64,000 bases of DNA from Panacagrimonas sp963975245 (GCA_963975245.1 CAXBFJ010000004.1:279445-343444); one strand, 5' to 3'. Shown: positions 1 through 8,654, numbered from the stretch's first letter. Translations and numbers: made by a program. The notes: generated by a model not told the origin, from the letters alone.

Positions 1-143
1 TGCAAGTCGTGGATTTTTATGGTCCTCGCCCGAACTGTGTATAAGCAATCTGCTCGTGTTGCGTTGCAGCAAGATAACACCCGGCGGTTTGCGTTCGCTG
101 CCGGGCTTGCACAAGCCTCCCGACTCCTTCTATATGCCACCGT
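1..143. other. Intergenic stretch before thiD
   Basis: No gene is supported here on either strand. A GC-rich inverted repeat is visible, CCCGGC at 80-85 pairing with GCCGGG at 100-105, without a T-run after it, so it is not a convincing intrinsic terminator. It may only be a fold in the thiD leader. The window edge may cut an upstream gene that is not visible. Confidence 0.4.
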
Positions 144-959
144 ATGGAACCCATGCCCCAAGATCCGGATGCGCCCGAATCACAGCGCAGTGTCTGTGTC
201 CTATGTCTGTCGGGTCATGACCCGGTGGGCGGAGCCGGCCTGCAGGCCGACCAAGAGGCCATTTCGGCCCTGGGCGCTCATCCGATTGGCGTACTGACTG
301 CCCTGACCCAACAGGACACCCGCAACGTACGGGCCAGCCTGGCGACCGCGCCGGACTGGATGGCGCAGAGTCTGAAACTCCTGACCGCCGACTGCGACAT
401 TCGCGCGGTGAAGATTGGCCTGATTGGAGGTGCTGCGCAGGTGCCGGTGATGGCTGCCCTGATCGATCAGCTGCAAGTTCCCGTGGTGCTCGACCCGGTG
501 CTGCGCGCCGGCGGCGGAGCCAACCTTGCCGGACAAGCCCTGCAAGAGGCCCTGCTGGACCAGCTGCTGCCCAGGACCTGGGTGCTGACACCCAATGCGG
601 CCGAAGCACGGCGCCTGGCGCCATCTGCACAAAACTTGGATCAATGTGCGCAGGCCCTGCTGAGTCAGGGCTGCCGTCACGTGCTTATTACCGGTGGTGA
701 CGAGCCGGACGAGCAGGTGCTCAATACCTTGTACTCCGCTGACCAGCCACCGGTCCAATACCGCTGGCCGCGCTTGCCGGAGACTTTTCATGGGGCCGGT
801 TGCACCCTGGCCTCTGCCCTGGCCGCGAGACTGAGCCAGGGCATGGCAGTTGCTGAGGCGGTGCTCAGCGCGCAGGAATTTGTTCAGGGCACCTTGCAGC
901 GGGCGCGAAAAGTGGGACACGGCCGGCGCATCCCGGGGCGTGTGCTTTCCTATGGATAG
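144..959 (+). CDS. thiD: Hydroxymethylpyrimidine/phosphomethylpyrimidine kinase ThiD
   Basis: Cytoplasmic ribokinase-fold kinase that phosphorylates HMP and HMP-P to give HMP-PP, the pyrimidine half of thiamine. The 271-residue protein has the expected family features: substrate-binding segment GHDPVGGAGLQAD at residues 24-36, LDPVLRAGGG at 116-125, TPNAAEA at 139-145, and the anion-hole/catalytic stretch FHGAGCTLASALAA near 215-228 with Cys220. Its stop overlaps the start of thiE by 8 bases, so the two are almost certainly cotranscribed and translationally coupled. An in-frame ATG three codons in (Met4) is an alternative start. Family assignment is secure. Confidence 0.93.
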   Translation: MEPMPQDPDAPESQRSVCVLCLSGHDPVGGAGLQADQEAISALGAHPIGVLTALTQQDTRNVRASLATAPDWMAQSLKLLTADCDIRAVKIGLIGGAAQVPVMAALIDQLQVPVVLDPVLRAGGGANLAGQALQEALLDQLLPRTWVLTPNAAEARRLAPSAQNLDQCAQALLSQGCRHVLITGGDEPDEQVLNTLYSADQPPVQYRWPRLPETFHGAGCTLASALAARLSQGMAVAEAVLSAQEFVQGTLQRARKVGHGRRIPGRVLSYG

Positions 960-1578
960 ACCTTCGCTGCGCGGTCTTTATGCCATAACGCTGGATGCGT
1001 CACGGCAGGCCCCGGGCTGGCTCGAAGCTCGCGTCGAGGCGGCTCTGATCGGCGGTGCCCGGCTGATCCAGTATCGGGACAAGCACGATGATCATCGCCG
1101 CCGCAGAGCCTGCGCACTGGCCCTGCGCCACCTGTGCAGGCGATATCAGGCTCTGCTGATCATCAATGACGATGTCGATCTCGCCCTGAGCGTGGACGCC
1201 GATGGCGTTCATCTTGGGCTGGATGACATGCCGCTAATGCAGGCCCGCGCCATGCTCGGCCCTCAGGCCGTCATCGGGGTCACCTGTGCAGATTCGGTAG
1301 AGCGTGTTCTGGCGGCCAGCGAAGGTGGCGCGGACTACCTCGCTCTCGGCGCCTTCTTTCCCAGCGCGACCAAACCTGATGCGCGCCGCGCCAGCCTTGC
1401 CTTGCTGGAACAAGCGCGCAGCCTGAGCAGCCTGCCCATCTGTGCCATCGGCGGCATCACCCCGGGTCGCGCGGGCGACCTGATCCGTGCAGGAGCGGAC
1501 CTGATTGCAGCAGTTGAAGGTGTTTTCGCGGCAGATGACGTAAAGGCCGCTGCGCAAGCCTACGCCAGCCAGTTTTGA
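952..1578 (+). CDS. thiE: Thiamine-phosphate synthase ThiE
   Basis: TIM-barrel enzyme that joins HMP-PP and thiazole phosphate to make thiamine phosphate, the step right after ThiD. The 208-residue form starting at the ATG inside the end of thiD matches family length; the reading frame is open further upstream, but that part lies inside thiD and is not family-like. Visible motifs: QYRDK at 40-44, INDD at 71-74, GVHLG at 85-89, the pyrophosphate-binding FFPSATKP at 135-142, IGGI at 166-169 and VEGVF near 188. The 8-base overlap with thiD supports a thiDE operon. No thiC, thiG or thiamine riboswitch was recognised in the window. Confidence 0.92.
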   Translation: MDRPSLRGLYAITLDASRQAPGWLEARVEAALIGGARLIQYRDKHDDHRRRRACALALRHLCRRYQALLIINDDVDLALSVDADGVHLGLDDMPLMQARAMLGPQAVIGVTCADSVERVLAASEGGADYLALGAFFPSATKPDARRASLALLEQARSLSSLPICAIGGITPGRAGDLIRAGADLIAAVEGVFAADDVKAAAQAYASQF

Positions 1579-1726
1579 TATCGGCGCCGAGCGGGCTCGG
1601 GAATCCCCCCGAGGCAGCCCATGACGGGCGTGTTTTTGTGCTGTTAGAGGTCGGGAATCATGAATGTGCGAGCCGATCACCTCCGCCGTCCGTAGAATCC
1701 GCAGTCCGCCCGCACAGCTGATCCGC

Positions 1727-3007
1727 ATGTCTGATTCAGAAACGCAGTTCGAACGCGCGCAGCGCCATATTCCTGGCGGCGTGAATTCGCCGGTTCGCGC
1801 CTTCAAGTCGGTCGGTGGCACGCCGCCCTTCATCGCCCACGCTGAAGGGGCGTATCTGCACGACATCGATGGCAAGTCGTATATCGATTACGTCGGTTCC
1901 TGGGGGCCGATGATCCTGGGCCATCAGCACCCTGCGGTGGTGGAAGCCGTGAGTCGTCAGGCCGGCATCGGCATGTCTTTCGGTGCGCCGACGGTCGCCG
2001 AGATCGAGATGGCCGAGCTGCTGTGCGCGCGCGTGCCGCACATGGACATGGTGCGTCTGTGCTCCAGCGGTACGGAAGCCACCATGTCCGCCTTGCGACT
2101 CGCGCGCGGCTATACCGGCCGCGATCGCATTCTGAAATTTGAAGGTTGCTATCACGGTCACGGTGACTCCTTGCTGGTCAAGGCTGGCTCTGGCTTGCTG
2201 ACCTTCGGCGTGCCCACGTCACCAGGCGTGCCCGCAGAATTGGCCAAGCTCACACTGACCGCGACCTATAACGACCTCAAATCGGCGGCGGCCCTTTTTG
2301 CTGCCAATCCGGACTCCATCGCCTGCGTCATCGTCGAGCCAGTGGCCGGAAACATGAACTGCGTGCCGCCCGCGAATGATTTTCTCCACGGCCTGCGCAA
2401 GCTCTGCGACGAGTACGGCGCGTTGCTGATCTTTGATGAGGTCATGAGCGGCTTTCGCGTGGATGCGCGCAGCGCCACCGGCCTGTACGGCGTGGCACCT
2501 GACCTCATCACGCTGGGCAAGATCATCGGCGGTGGCTTGCCGGTGGGTGCCTTCGGTGGCCGTCGCGATGTGATGGAGAAATTGGCGCCCCTGGGGCCGG
2601 TCTATCAGGCGGGCACCTTGTCCGGCAATCCGCTGGCGGTGTCCGCCGGGCTGGCCTTGTTGCGGGCACTCGACGACGAGGCGATCTACGAGCGACTCAA
2701 GACAAACACCGCGACCCTGTGCGCCGGTCTGCAACAGTCGGCCAATGAGGCGGGCATCGATTTTTGCACCACGCAGGTGGGCAGCATGTTCGGCATGTTC
2801 TTTTCCAAGGGGCCGATCCGCGGCTTAGACGATGTCAGCGCCTGCGATGTTTCGCGCTTCCGAAAATTCTTCCACCTGATGCTGGACCGCGGCATTTATC
2901 TCGCACCTTCGTCCTTCGAGGCCGGATTTGTGTCCGCCGCCCACGGTGAGCAGGAGATCGAGCTGACCCTGAAAGCTGCGCGCGAAAGCTTCGCCCAACT
3001 CGACTAA
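1727..3007 (+). CDS. hemL: Glutamate-1-semialdehyde 2,1-aminomutase HemL
   Basis: PLP-dependent aminomutase that converts glutamate-1-semialdehyde into 5-aminolevulinate, the committed precursor of haem. The 426-residue protein starts at the ATG giving MSDSETQFERAQ, the standard family N-terminus; an open frame 21 codons further upstream is judged leader sequence. Motifs seen: GGVNSPVRAF at 17-26, IFDEVMSGFR at 235-244 and TLGKIIGGG, in which Lys265 is the PLP-binding lysine. Full length with no missing key residue. About 150 bases separate it from thiE, so it may have its own promoter. Together with hemF at 50.7 kb it represents the C5 haem pathway here. Confidence 0.95.
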   Translation: MSDSETQFERAQRHIPGGVNSPVRAFKSVGGTPPFIAHAEGAYLHDIDGKSYIDYVGSWGPMILGHQHPAVVEAVSRQAGIGMSFGAPTVAEIEMAELLCARVPHMDMVRLCSSGTEATMSALRLARGYTGRDRILKFEGCYHGHGDSLLVKAGSGLLTFGVPTSPGVPAELAKLTLTATYNDLKSAAALFAANPDSIACVIVEPVAGNMNCVPPANDFLHGLRKLCDEYGALLIFDEVMSGFRVDARSATGLYGVAPDLITLGKIIGGGLPVGAFGGRRDVMEKLAPLGPVYQAGTLSGNPLAVSAGLALLRALDDEAIYERLKTNTATLCAGLQQSANEAGIDFCTTQVGSMFGMFFSKGPIRGLDDVSACDVSRFRKFFHLMLDRGIYLAPSSFEAGFVSAAHGEQEIELTLKAARESFAQLD

Positions 3008-3015
3008 GCCAGCAG

Positions 3016-5076
3016 GTGCTCGATCAGGCTCAGGCTCTGCTGAACTGGATCAGCGCCCACCCGGGCGGATCGCTGATCCTGCTGTTCGTCGTGGCCATGG
3101 TGGACGCGCTGTTCCTGCTGGGCGCTTTTGTGCCGGCGGCCATCGTGCTGTTCGGCATGGGGGCCCTGATCGCGCTGGGCTCGCTGAATCTGTGGTCAAC
3201 CGCCCTGATTGCGGCGGCTGGCGCACTGGCCGGTGATGCCATCAGCTTCGCCATGGGCCGGCGCTATGGCGATCAGCTGTTTGAATCGCGGCTCATGCGT
3301 CGCTACCCGGACCTGATTCATCGGGGCCGCGAGTTCTTCACCCGCCATGGCGGCAAGGGCGTGATGCTGGCGCGCTTCCTCGGACCGGTTCGCTCCATTA
3401 CCCCAGCGCTGGCCGGTGCTTCGGGCATGTCGGCCTGGGTCTTCATTCTGGTGGACCTGCCCGCGGCCCTGGTCTGGGCGCTGATCTATCTGGTTCCCGG
3501 CATCCTGTTCGGTGCCTCGCTGGGTCTGGCGGCGGAGGTAGCGACGCGCCTTGCCGGGCTGCTGGTGGCCGCCATTGGCCTGATCATCCTGGGCATCTGG
3601 CTTATTCGCACGGCGGTGGCCCTGTTCAATCTGCACGCCGAGCGCTGGGTGCGGATGCTGCTCAGCTGGAGTCGGCGGCATCGTCGTCTCGGCCGGTTCG
3701 GGCCCGGTCTAGCTGATCCGACACAGCCTGAGACGCCGGCCTTGATCGCGGTGGCTCTGTTGCTGCTGCTGTTCGGCGCGCTCTGGCTGATCATCTTCGA
3801 CGGTGCCTTGTGGCGCGATATCCCCAGCGCCGCCGATGCCCTGATCCATCAGTCCATGTCGGACCTGTCCACGCCCTGGGGCAGTGCCATCGCGCATTAC
3901 CTGTCGCGGCTGGGGCAGTGGCCGGTGTACGCCAGTACGGCCGCGGCGGTACTGGCCTGCCTGCTGTGGCGCAATCGCATGCGCGCCGCGGCGCACTGGA
4001 TCGCTGCATTGATGTTCGGACTTTCAGTGACTCTGCTGCTGGAATGCATGCCGCTAGTGGCGCCGCCGACGCGCTATTTCGGCCACATTGCACTTGGCAC
4101 GCCGCTGCGCGATCTGGTGATGCCCACCATCATTTACGGCTTCGCTGCCACGCTGTTTGCCACCCTGCGCTCCTCCACCGTGCGGCTGGTGAGCTATGCC
4201 ATCGCCAGCGCATTGATTGTCCTGATCAGTCTGTCGCGGCTGGTACTGGCACAGGAGTGGGCCAGCCTGATCACCTTCGCGCTGATCATGAGCCTGATGT
4301 GGATCTTTGCGCTGACCCTGGGTTATCGCCAGCATCGACCGGAGCGCCTTTCCACTTTCAGCTTCATGACACCGGTCCTCGCGGCTTTTGCGGTTGCCGC
4401 GTCGATGAGCTGGGGCGTGGACCGCGCCGTCAGCCGCCTGGACGCGCACATCCCGCTGGCAGCTCAGCACGTCTTGAACCAGGCGCATTGGTGGAAGCGC
4501 GACTGGGACACACTTCCGTCAGCGCGTATTGATGTGCGCGGCCGGCCTTCGCGGCCCTTTGACTTTCAGTGGGCGGGTTCGCTGGATCAGTTACAGACCA
4601 TTCTCGAGGCCAATCACTGGGAACTGGTGCCGCCGCTGCGCGCGACAGACTCGCTGCGCTGGCTGACCCAGAGCACCTCCATCTCCGAGTTGCCCGTATT
4701 GCCGCAGGTGCATGCCGGGCGTCATCCGCAGCTGAGCTTTCGCCGCACGATCGATGATCAGCGGCAATACCTGATCCGCTTGTGGGACTCTGGCGTGCAT
4801 GTGCGGACCGCCTACGGCGAAGTGCCGGTATGGCTGGGGCTGACCGTGGAGCAGGGGATCCGCAGCGGTGCGAGGCTCTTCCGCTATCCGGTGACTCTGG
4901 ATCATTCCAAGCCGCCCATGCCGCTGTCGCCGGAAGACCCGTCGATGAAATTCAAGCTCGTGGCCAGCGCGGGAAATTCGGTCTGGCTGATCCAGCCGGC
5001 CAAGGTTCATTACACTCCTCCGCAGAATGACGCTCGCCGTCCCGATGAGCGACCTGCTTCTGAAACCAGCCACTGA
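3016..5076 (+). CDS. DedA / PAP2-like / LssY C-terminal fusion membrane protein
   Basis: A 686-residue, polytopic inner-membrane protein with a GTG start 8 bases after hemL. Residues 1-220 are a DedA (SNARE-associated) domain, with AGDAISFAMGRRYG near 72-85 and the FLGPVRSITPALAGASGM stretch at 121-138. Residues about 240-445 look like a PAP2 phosphatase membrane domain, and residues about 480-650 are the soluble LssY C-terminal domain (DWDTLP, RIDVRGRPSRPFDFQWAG, LPVLPQVHAGRHP). The PAP2 catalytic motifs are replaced: the position of PSGH reads PLRD (363-366), and the SRx5HxxxD motif reads SRLVLAQEWASL (407-418), losing the His and the Asp. DedA proteins are linked to lipid-carrier (undecaprenyl phosphate) flipping; LssY-type fusions are linked to envelope lipids. 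The phosphatase part is inferred to be inactive. Domain calls are firm; function is not. Confidence 0.8.
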   Translation: MLDQAQALLNWISAHPGGSLILLFVVAMVDALFLLGAFVPAAIVLFGMGALIALGSLNLWSTALIAAAGALAGDAISFAMGRRYGDQLFESRLMRRYPDLIHRGREFFTRHGGKGVMLARFLGPVRSITPALAGASGMSAWVFILVDLPAALVWALIYLVPGILFGASLGLAAEVATRLAGLLVAAIGLIILGIWLIRTAVALFNLHAERWVRMLLSWSRRHRRLGRFGPGLADPTQPETPALIAVALLLLLFGALWLIIFDGALWRDIPSAADALIHQSMSDLSTPWGSAIAHYLSRLGQWPVYASTAAAVLACLLWRNRMRAAAHWIAALMFGLSVTLLLECMPLVAPPTRYFGHIALGTPLRDLVMPTIIYGFAATLFATLRSSTVRLVSYAIASALIVLISLSRLVLAQEWASLITFALIMSLMWIFALTLGYRQHRPERLSTFSFMTPVLAAFAVAASMSWGVDRAVSRLDAHIPLAAQHVLNQAHWWKRDWDTLPSARIDVRGRPSRPFDFQWAGSLDQLQTILEANHWELVPPLRATDSLRWLTQSTSISELPVLPQVHAGRHPQLSFRRTIDDQRQYLIRLWDSGVHVRTAYGEVPVWLGLTVEQGIRSGARLFRYPVTLDHSKPPMPLSPEDPSMKFKLVASAGNSVWLIQPAKVHYTPPQNDARRPDERPASETSH

Positions 5077-5080
5077 TCCA

Positions 5081-6007
5081 ATGTCCGAATCAAAAGGTGC
5101 GCTCGGAAAATTCCGCGCGCGACTCAACAAGGGTGATTCTTTCCTCACGCGGGACCTCGGCAGTTTTTTTGTTGCCGAGAAACTGCGCGAAGACGCAATC
5201 GAAGATTTCGAAACGCGTCTTCTGATGGCTGATACCGGCATTGAGGTGACCTCCCTGCTGGTGGATCGACTGCAGGCCGGCATCAAGCAGGGCAAGATCA
5301 AGAATGAGGCGCAACTGCGTAAAAGCTTGCAGGAAGGTCTGATGGAGATTCTTGCGCCGGTCAATGAGCCGCTGGTCATTCCCTCGTTCATCAAGCCCTA
5401 CATTCTGTTTGTGGCAGGGGTCAACGGCGCCGGCAAGACCACCACCATCGGCAAGATGGCCATGCACTTCAAACGTGAAGGCAAGAGCGTCCTGCTGGCG
5501 GCAGGAGATACCTTTCGCGCCGCTGCCGTCAATCAGCTCAGGACCTGGTCCGAACGGGCCGATGTTCCCATGCTGTCGCAAGGTGAGGGGGCGGACTCGG
5601 CCAGCGTGATCTTCGATGCGGTGCAATCAGCCAAGGCGCGCAACATCGACGTGGTCATCGCCGATACCGCCGGTCGCCTGCACACCCAGGGCCATCTCAT
5701 GGATGAGCTACGCAAGATCAAGCGCGTGGTGCAGAAGCACGACCCCTATGCCCCACACGAAGTCATGCTCGTGGTGGACGCCACTACCGGCCAGAACGCG
5801 CTCAATCAGGCGGTGCAGTTTCACGAAGCCATCGGCCTGACCGGCATCAGCGTGACCAAGCTCGATGGCACCGCCAAGGGCGGCATTTTGTTGTCCATCG
5901 CAAAGCGCCTGTCGCTGCCGGTGCGCTTTGTCGGCCTTGGCGAGGGCGTGGACGATCTGGAAGTATTCGATGCTGAAACCTACGCCAAGGCCATGGTCGG
6001 GGAATAA
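5081..6007 (+). CDS. ftsY: Signal recognition particle receptor FtsY
   Basis: SRP-family GTPase that docks ribosome-SRP complexes at the SecYEG translocon. The 308-residue form carries the N domain followed by the G domain: P-loop GVNGAGKTTT at 113-122, GDTFRAAA at 142-149, DTAGRL at 195-200 and TKLDGTAKGG near 265. It lacks the long acidic A domain found in E. coli FtsY. The start is uncertain: ATG 5081 avoids overlap with the upstream gene, while in-frame ATGs at 5027 and 5045 would add 18 or 12 residues; none has a good ribosome-binding site. It leads into ftsE 5 bases later, a conserved ftsYEX order, but no rpoH follows. Confidence 0.93.
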   Translation: MSESKGALGKFRARLNKGDSFLTRDLGSFFVAEKLREDAIEDFETRLLMADTGIEVTSLLVDRLQAGIKQGKIKNEAQLRKSLQEGLMEILAPVNEPLVIPSFIKPYILFVAGVNGAGKTTTIGKMAMHFKREGKSVLLAAGDTFRAAAVNQLRTWSERADVPMLSQGEGADSASVIFDAVQSAKARNIDVVIADTAGRLHTQGHLMDELRKIKRVVQKHDPYAPHEVMLVVDATTGQNALNQAVQFHEAIGLTGISVTKLDGTAKGGILLSIAKRLSLPVRFVGLGEGVDDLEVFDAETYAKAMVGE

Positions 6008-6012
6008 GGCAA

Positions 6013-6735
6013 ATGAGCCCATCGTATTCGCAGAGCGACAATATTCTCGAATTCCGCGACGTGGGTTATCGCTACGAGGGTGGCCATGATGTGCTCGACG
6101 GCCTGAACTTCTCGCTGGAGCGAGGCGAGATGCTGTTCTTGACCGGCCCCAGCGGCGCCGGCAAATCAACGGTGTTGCGACTGGCCGCCATGCAGATTCG
6201 TGCGACGCGCGGTCAGGTGCTGATGAACGGCAAGAACCTGGGTTCGGTACGCGCCGGAAAAGTGGCAGCGCATCGGCGCGAACTGGGCATGATTTTTCAG
6301 GATTTCCAGTTGCTGCACGATCGTAGTGTGTTCGACAACATCGCCCTGCCGCTGGTGATTCGCGGCCTCGCGCACCGGGACATCAGCCGCCGCGTTCGTG
6401 CGGCACTCGATGCGGTAGGGCTGCTGGATCGGGAATACGCAGCACCGCGCACGCTGTCTGGCGGCGAGCAGCAGCGCATCGGTATTGCGCGGGCCATCGT
6501 GGCCCGTCCGCAGCTGATCCTCGCTGACGAGCCGACGGGCAATCTGGACCCGCGCATGGCGCTGGACATCATGCGTCTGTTCGAACGTTTTAACGAAGGC
6601 GGCGTGAGCCTGCTGATCGCGACCCACGCCATTGACCTGATCGAGCGCATCGGGCATCGCATGATTCACCTCGAAGGCGGGCGCAAGAGTGTTGGCCGGC
6701 CTGAGGCCGCCTCGCGGCTGGGGGTCATCGAATGA
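6013..6735 (+). CDS. ftsE: Cell division ATP-binding protein FtsE
   Basis: ABC-type ATPase that works with FtsX at the division septum to activate peptidoglycan hydrolases. The 240-residue protein has Walker A GPSGAGKS at 45-52, Q-loop IFQDFQ at 94-99, ABC signature LSGGEQQR at 148-155, Walker B LILADEP at 168-174 with the following TGNLD, and the switch His in ATH. Its last codons overlap the ftsX start by 4 bases, indicating coupled translation. Complete and typical. Confidence 0.95.
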   Translation: MSPSYSQSDNILEFRDVGYRYEGGHDVLDGLNFSLERGEMLFLTGPSGAGKSTVLRLAAMQIRATRGQVLMNGKNLGSVRAGKVAAHRRELGMIFQDFQLLHDRSVFDNIALPLVIRGLAHRDISRRVRAALDAVGLLDREYAAPRTLSGGEQQRIGIARAIVARPQLILADEPTGNLDPRMALDIMRLFERFNEGGVSLLIATHAIDLIERIGHRMIHLEGGRKSVGRPEAASRLGVIE

Positions 6736-7667
6736 GCTTGCAGCGTCCAAATCTGCTCCATCGCTTCTTCAGCGAGCATGCCCGGGTCAGTGTGGCGGCG
6801 CTCGGCCGACAATGGCGCGAGCCGCTCAGCACCATGCTCACGGCATTGGTGATCGGCATCACCCTGGCCCTGCCGGCCGGCCTGCAACTATTGGTTGAGA
6901 ATCTGCGGGATGCGGCGGGCGGCCTGCAGCAGACGCGCACCATCACCCTGTTTCTGCGCGACCGGGTCAGTCCCGATGATGGCGCCAACCTGGCACGCGC
7001 GCTTGCGGAAAGGGCGGGTGTGGAGGATGCGCGCTATACCTCACGCGAAGATGCGCTGCGCACGTTTCGCGAGCGCACCGCGCTGGGCGGCGTGCTCGAC
7101 GCGCTGGGCGAGAACCCTCTGCCCGCGTCCATCGCGATCATTCCCGGTGAGTCGCTGAGCAACGCCGATCATCAGCGTTTGGCGCAGGAGATGATCGGTC
7201 AGGATGAGGTTGAGCAGGTCCAGCAGGACAGCGTCTGGAGTGCGCGTCTGTCGGCGGCGCTCGCGGTGGGATCACGTCTGGCACTGGTGCTGGCCTTTGG
7301 CTTGGGTCTGGCAGCGGTGCTGTCGATGGGCAATACCATCCGGCTGGATATTGAATCCCGGCGCAAGGAAATTCTGGTCATGAAGCTGGTCGGCGCACCG
7401 CCGAGCTTTATCCGGCGTCCATTTCTGTATGCCGGGTTCTGGTACGGGCTGGTCGGCGGGCTGGTCGCCATCTTCGCCATTTTTCTGGCCGGCTTTGCAT
7501 TGTCCGGGCCGGTGCGGGCGCTAGTGGAACTCTATGAAGGCGCGTTCAGCGTGCGTGGCCCGAACGGGCAGATGCTGCTGATAGTGCTGGCGGCTGGGGC
7601 CGCGCTGGGCCTTGCCGGCGCGTGGCTGGCCGTGTCACGCCATCTGGGAAAGATCGAACTGCGCTGA
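6732..7667 (+). CDS. ftsX: Cell division protein FtsX
   Basis: Membrane partner of FtsE. The 311-residue protein has the FtsX layout: a cytoplasmic N-terminus, a first membrane segment near residues 35-55, a periplasmic domain (about 60-165, where hydrolase activators bind), then three further membrane segments near 175-200, 225-255 and 280-300 with the conserved GNTIRLDIESRRKEILVMK loop before the third. The start overlaps ftsE. It ends the ftsYEX run; the next genes are on the opposite strand. Confidence 0.94.
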   Translation: MSLQRPNLLHRFFSEHARVSVAALGRQWREPLSTMLTALVIGITLALPAGLQLLVENLRDAAGGLQQTRTITLFLRDRVSPDDGANLARALAERAGVEDARYTSREDALRTFRERTALGGVLDALGENPLPASIAIIPGESLSNADHQRLAQEMIGQDEVEQVQQDSVWSARLSAALAVGSRLALVLAFGLGLAAVLSMGNTIRLDIESRRKEILVMKLVGAPPSFIRRPFLYAGFWYGLVGGLVAIFAIFLAGFALSGPVRALVELYEGAFSVRGPNGQMLLIVLAAGAALGLAGAWLAVSRHLGKIELR

Positions 7668-7690
7668 CGGCCGCAAAGGCGGCAAACCGT

Positions 7691-8248
7691 TCAGAACGGC
7701 GCTACATCCCTGTAATTGCCCGGCGGAGCGTAGTTGCAGACCCAGACTTCGGCGCGCTCGCAGCGCGCCCGACCACAGCCGACATGCGTGGACAGTGCCG
7801 ACACCACCTGGGTGTAGTGGCCGCAGGTCTCGCCTTCGGGGGCGCTGCACTGGTGATTCTGTGGGTGGTACCACTCGCGTTCCTGCGCCCAGCTGTCGGT
7901 GACGTCACGAATATTGCGGCGATATCCCTCGTACGCACCGCCACGCCAGAGCCCGTAAATATTCTCGCCCCAGCGCATGCGCCGGGACGTCGCCGGGTTG
8001 TGGCGAATCTCGCAGCCTTCTTCGGCCAGTGCGTCAGCCCATTGCTGTGCTTGCGTGGCGGCGGCAGCGGACCAGCCCAGCGGAGGCGTGCCGACCTGGT
8101 CGCGCCAGTAGTTGTGAGCCGCGAGGGTGCCCGCGAAGGATTCGGGCTCGCCGCCGGTAGCGGTCAGCTCCGGGTGAGACACCTCTTTGGCGGTGCAGGC
8201 CGCCAAGCTGAGCATGGCCAGCAGCACCGCCGTGGTTCTGCACCACAA
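7691..8248 (-). CDS. CAP/SCP-domain lipoprotein (PR-1-like)
   Basis: About 185 residues: a short lipoprotein signal peptide with lipobox LAAC, then a CAP (cysteine-rich secretory/PR-1) domain. The CAP cavity residues are visible: His in HNYWRDQVG, Glu in GENIYG, Glu in WAQEREWY and His in GHYTQVV, plus paired cysteines (EGCEIRHN, HQCSAP, GETCGHY, VGCGRARC). Bacterial members are outer-envelope or exported proteins of mostly unknown function; some plant and fungal members bind sterols or lipids. The start is uncertain: TTG 8248 gives a textbook signal but sits on the T-run of a terminator-like hairpin; GTG 8305, overlapping the stop of the upstream cytochrome gene, would add 19 residues. Confidence 0.8.
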   Translation of the reverse strand: MWCRTTAVLLAMLSLAACTAKEVSHPELTATGGEPESFAGTLAAHNYWRDQVGTPPLGWSAAAATQAQQWADALAEEGCEIRHNPATSRRMRWGENIYGLWRGGAYEGYRRNIRDVTDSWAQEREWYHPQNHQCSAPEGETCGHYTQVVSALSTHVGCGRARCERAEVWVCNYAPPGNYRDVAPF

Positions 8249-8271
8249 AAAAGGGTCGGCAATGCCGACCC
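8247..8271 (-). terminator. Intrinsic terminator hairpin after the cytochrome c pair
   Basis: Read on the minus strand: a perfect 8-bp stem GGGTCGGC / GCCGACCC with an ATT loop, followed directly by six T. This is the form of a strong rho-independent terminator. It follows the second cytochrome gene by about 34 bases and immediately precedes the best start of the CAP-domain gene, so it would separate the two transcripts or act as an attenuator. Confidence 0.75.
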
Positions 8272-8304
8272 TCAGTTTTCTGCTGCCAAGCTGAAGCAAG
8301 GGCA

Positions 8305-8652
8305 CTATTGCGCCTTGTGCTCCGGAATGCGAGGCGTATACAGCGGGCTTTCCTGCCGACCGAAATATTGCGACAGGGCCTTGATCTCGTCGTCGCTCAG
8401 GCTCGCTGCCTGCGCATTCATCACGGCGTTCTTGCGCTTGCCGTCCTTGTACTCATGCAGCACATGCGACAGGTAGTTGGGGTACTGACCACCGATAATC
8501 GGATATTCCGGCAGGATCGGCTTGCTGCCGCCTTCGCCGTGGCAGGCCGCGCAGAGCTTGGCCTTCTCGGGGACAGCGGTTTCAGCTGTGGCAGGCAAGG
8601 CCACCAGCGCCAGCGCCGCAGCCATCAAAGTCGTAGAGATTGATCTATTCAT
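8305..8652 (-). CDS. Monohaem cytochrome c, second of tandem pair
   Basis: A 115-residue exported class I cytochrome c. It has a Sec signal peptide ending near ATAETA and one covalent haem site CAACH; the distal Met ligand is probably in AVMNAQAASLSDDEI. Pattern and length resemble one half of a dihaem cytochrome c4 (or c553). It lies two bases after its upstream paralogue at 8655-8987. Likely a periplasmic electron carrier. Its partner oxidase or reductase is not in the window. Confidence 0.88.
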   Translation of the reverse strand: MNRSISTTLMAAALALVALPATAETAVPEKAKLCAACHGEGGSKPILPEYPIIGGQYPNYLSHVLHEYKDGKRKNAVMNAQAASLSDDEIKALSQYFGRQESPLYTPRIPEHKAQ

Positions 8653-8654
8653 GA

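Noticed and set aside
3810..4532. A 240-codon frame in another forward frame within the DedA/PAP2 gene
   Set aside because: It is an alternative frame of a gene with a clear family match, with no motif of its own.
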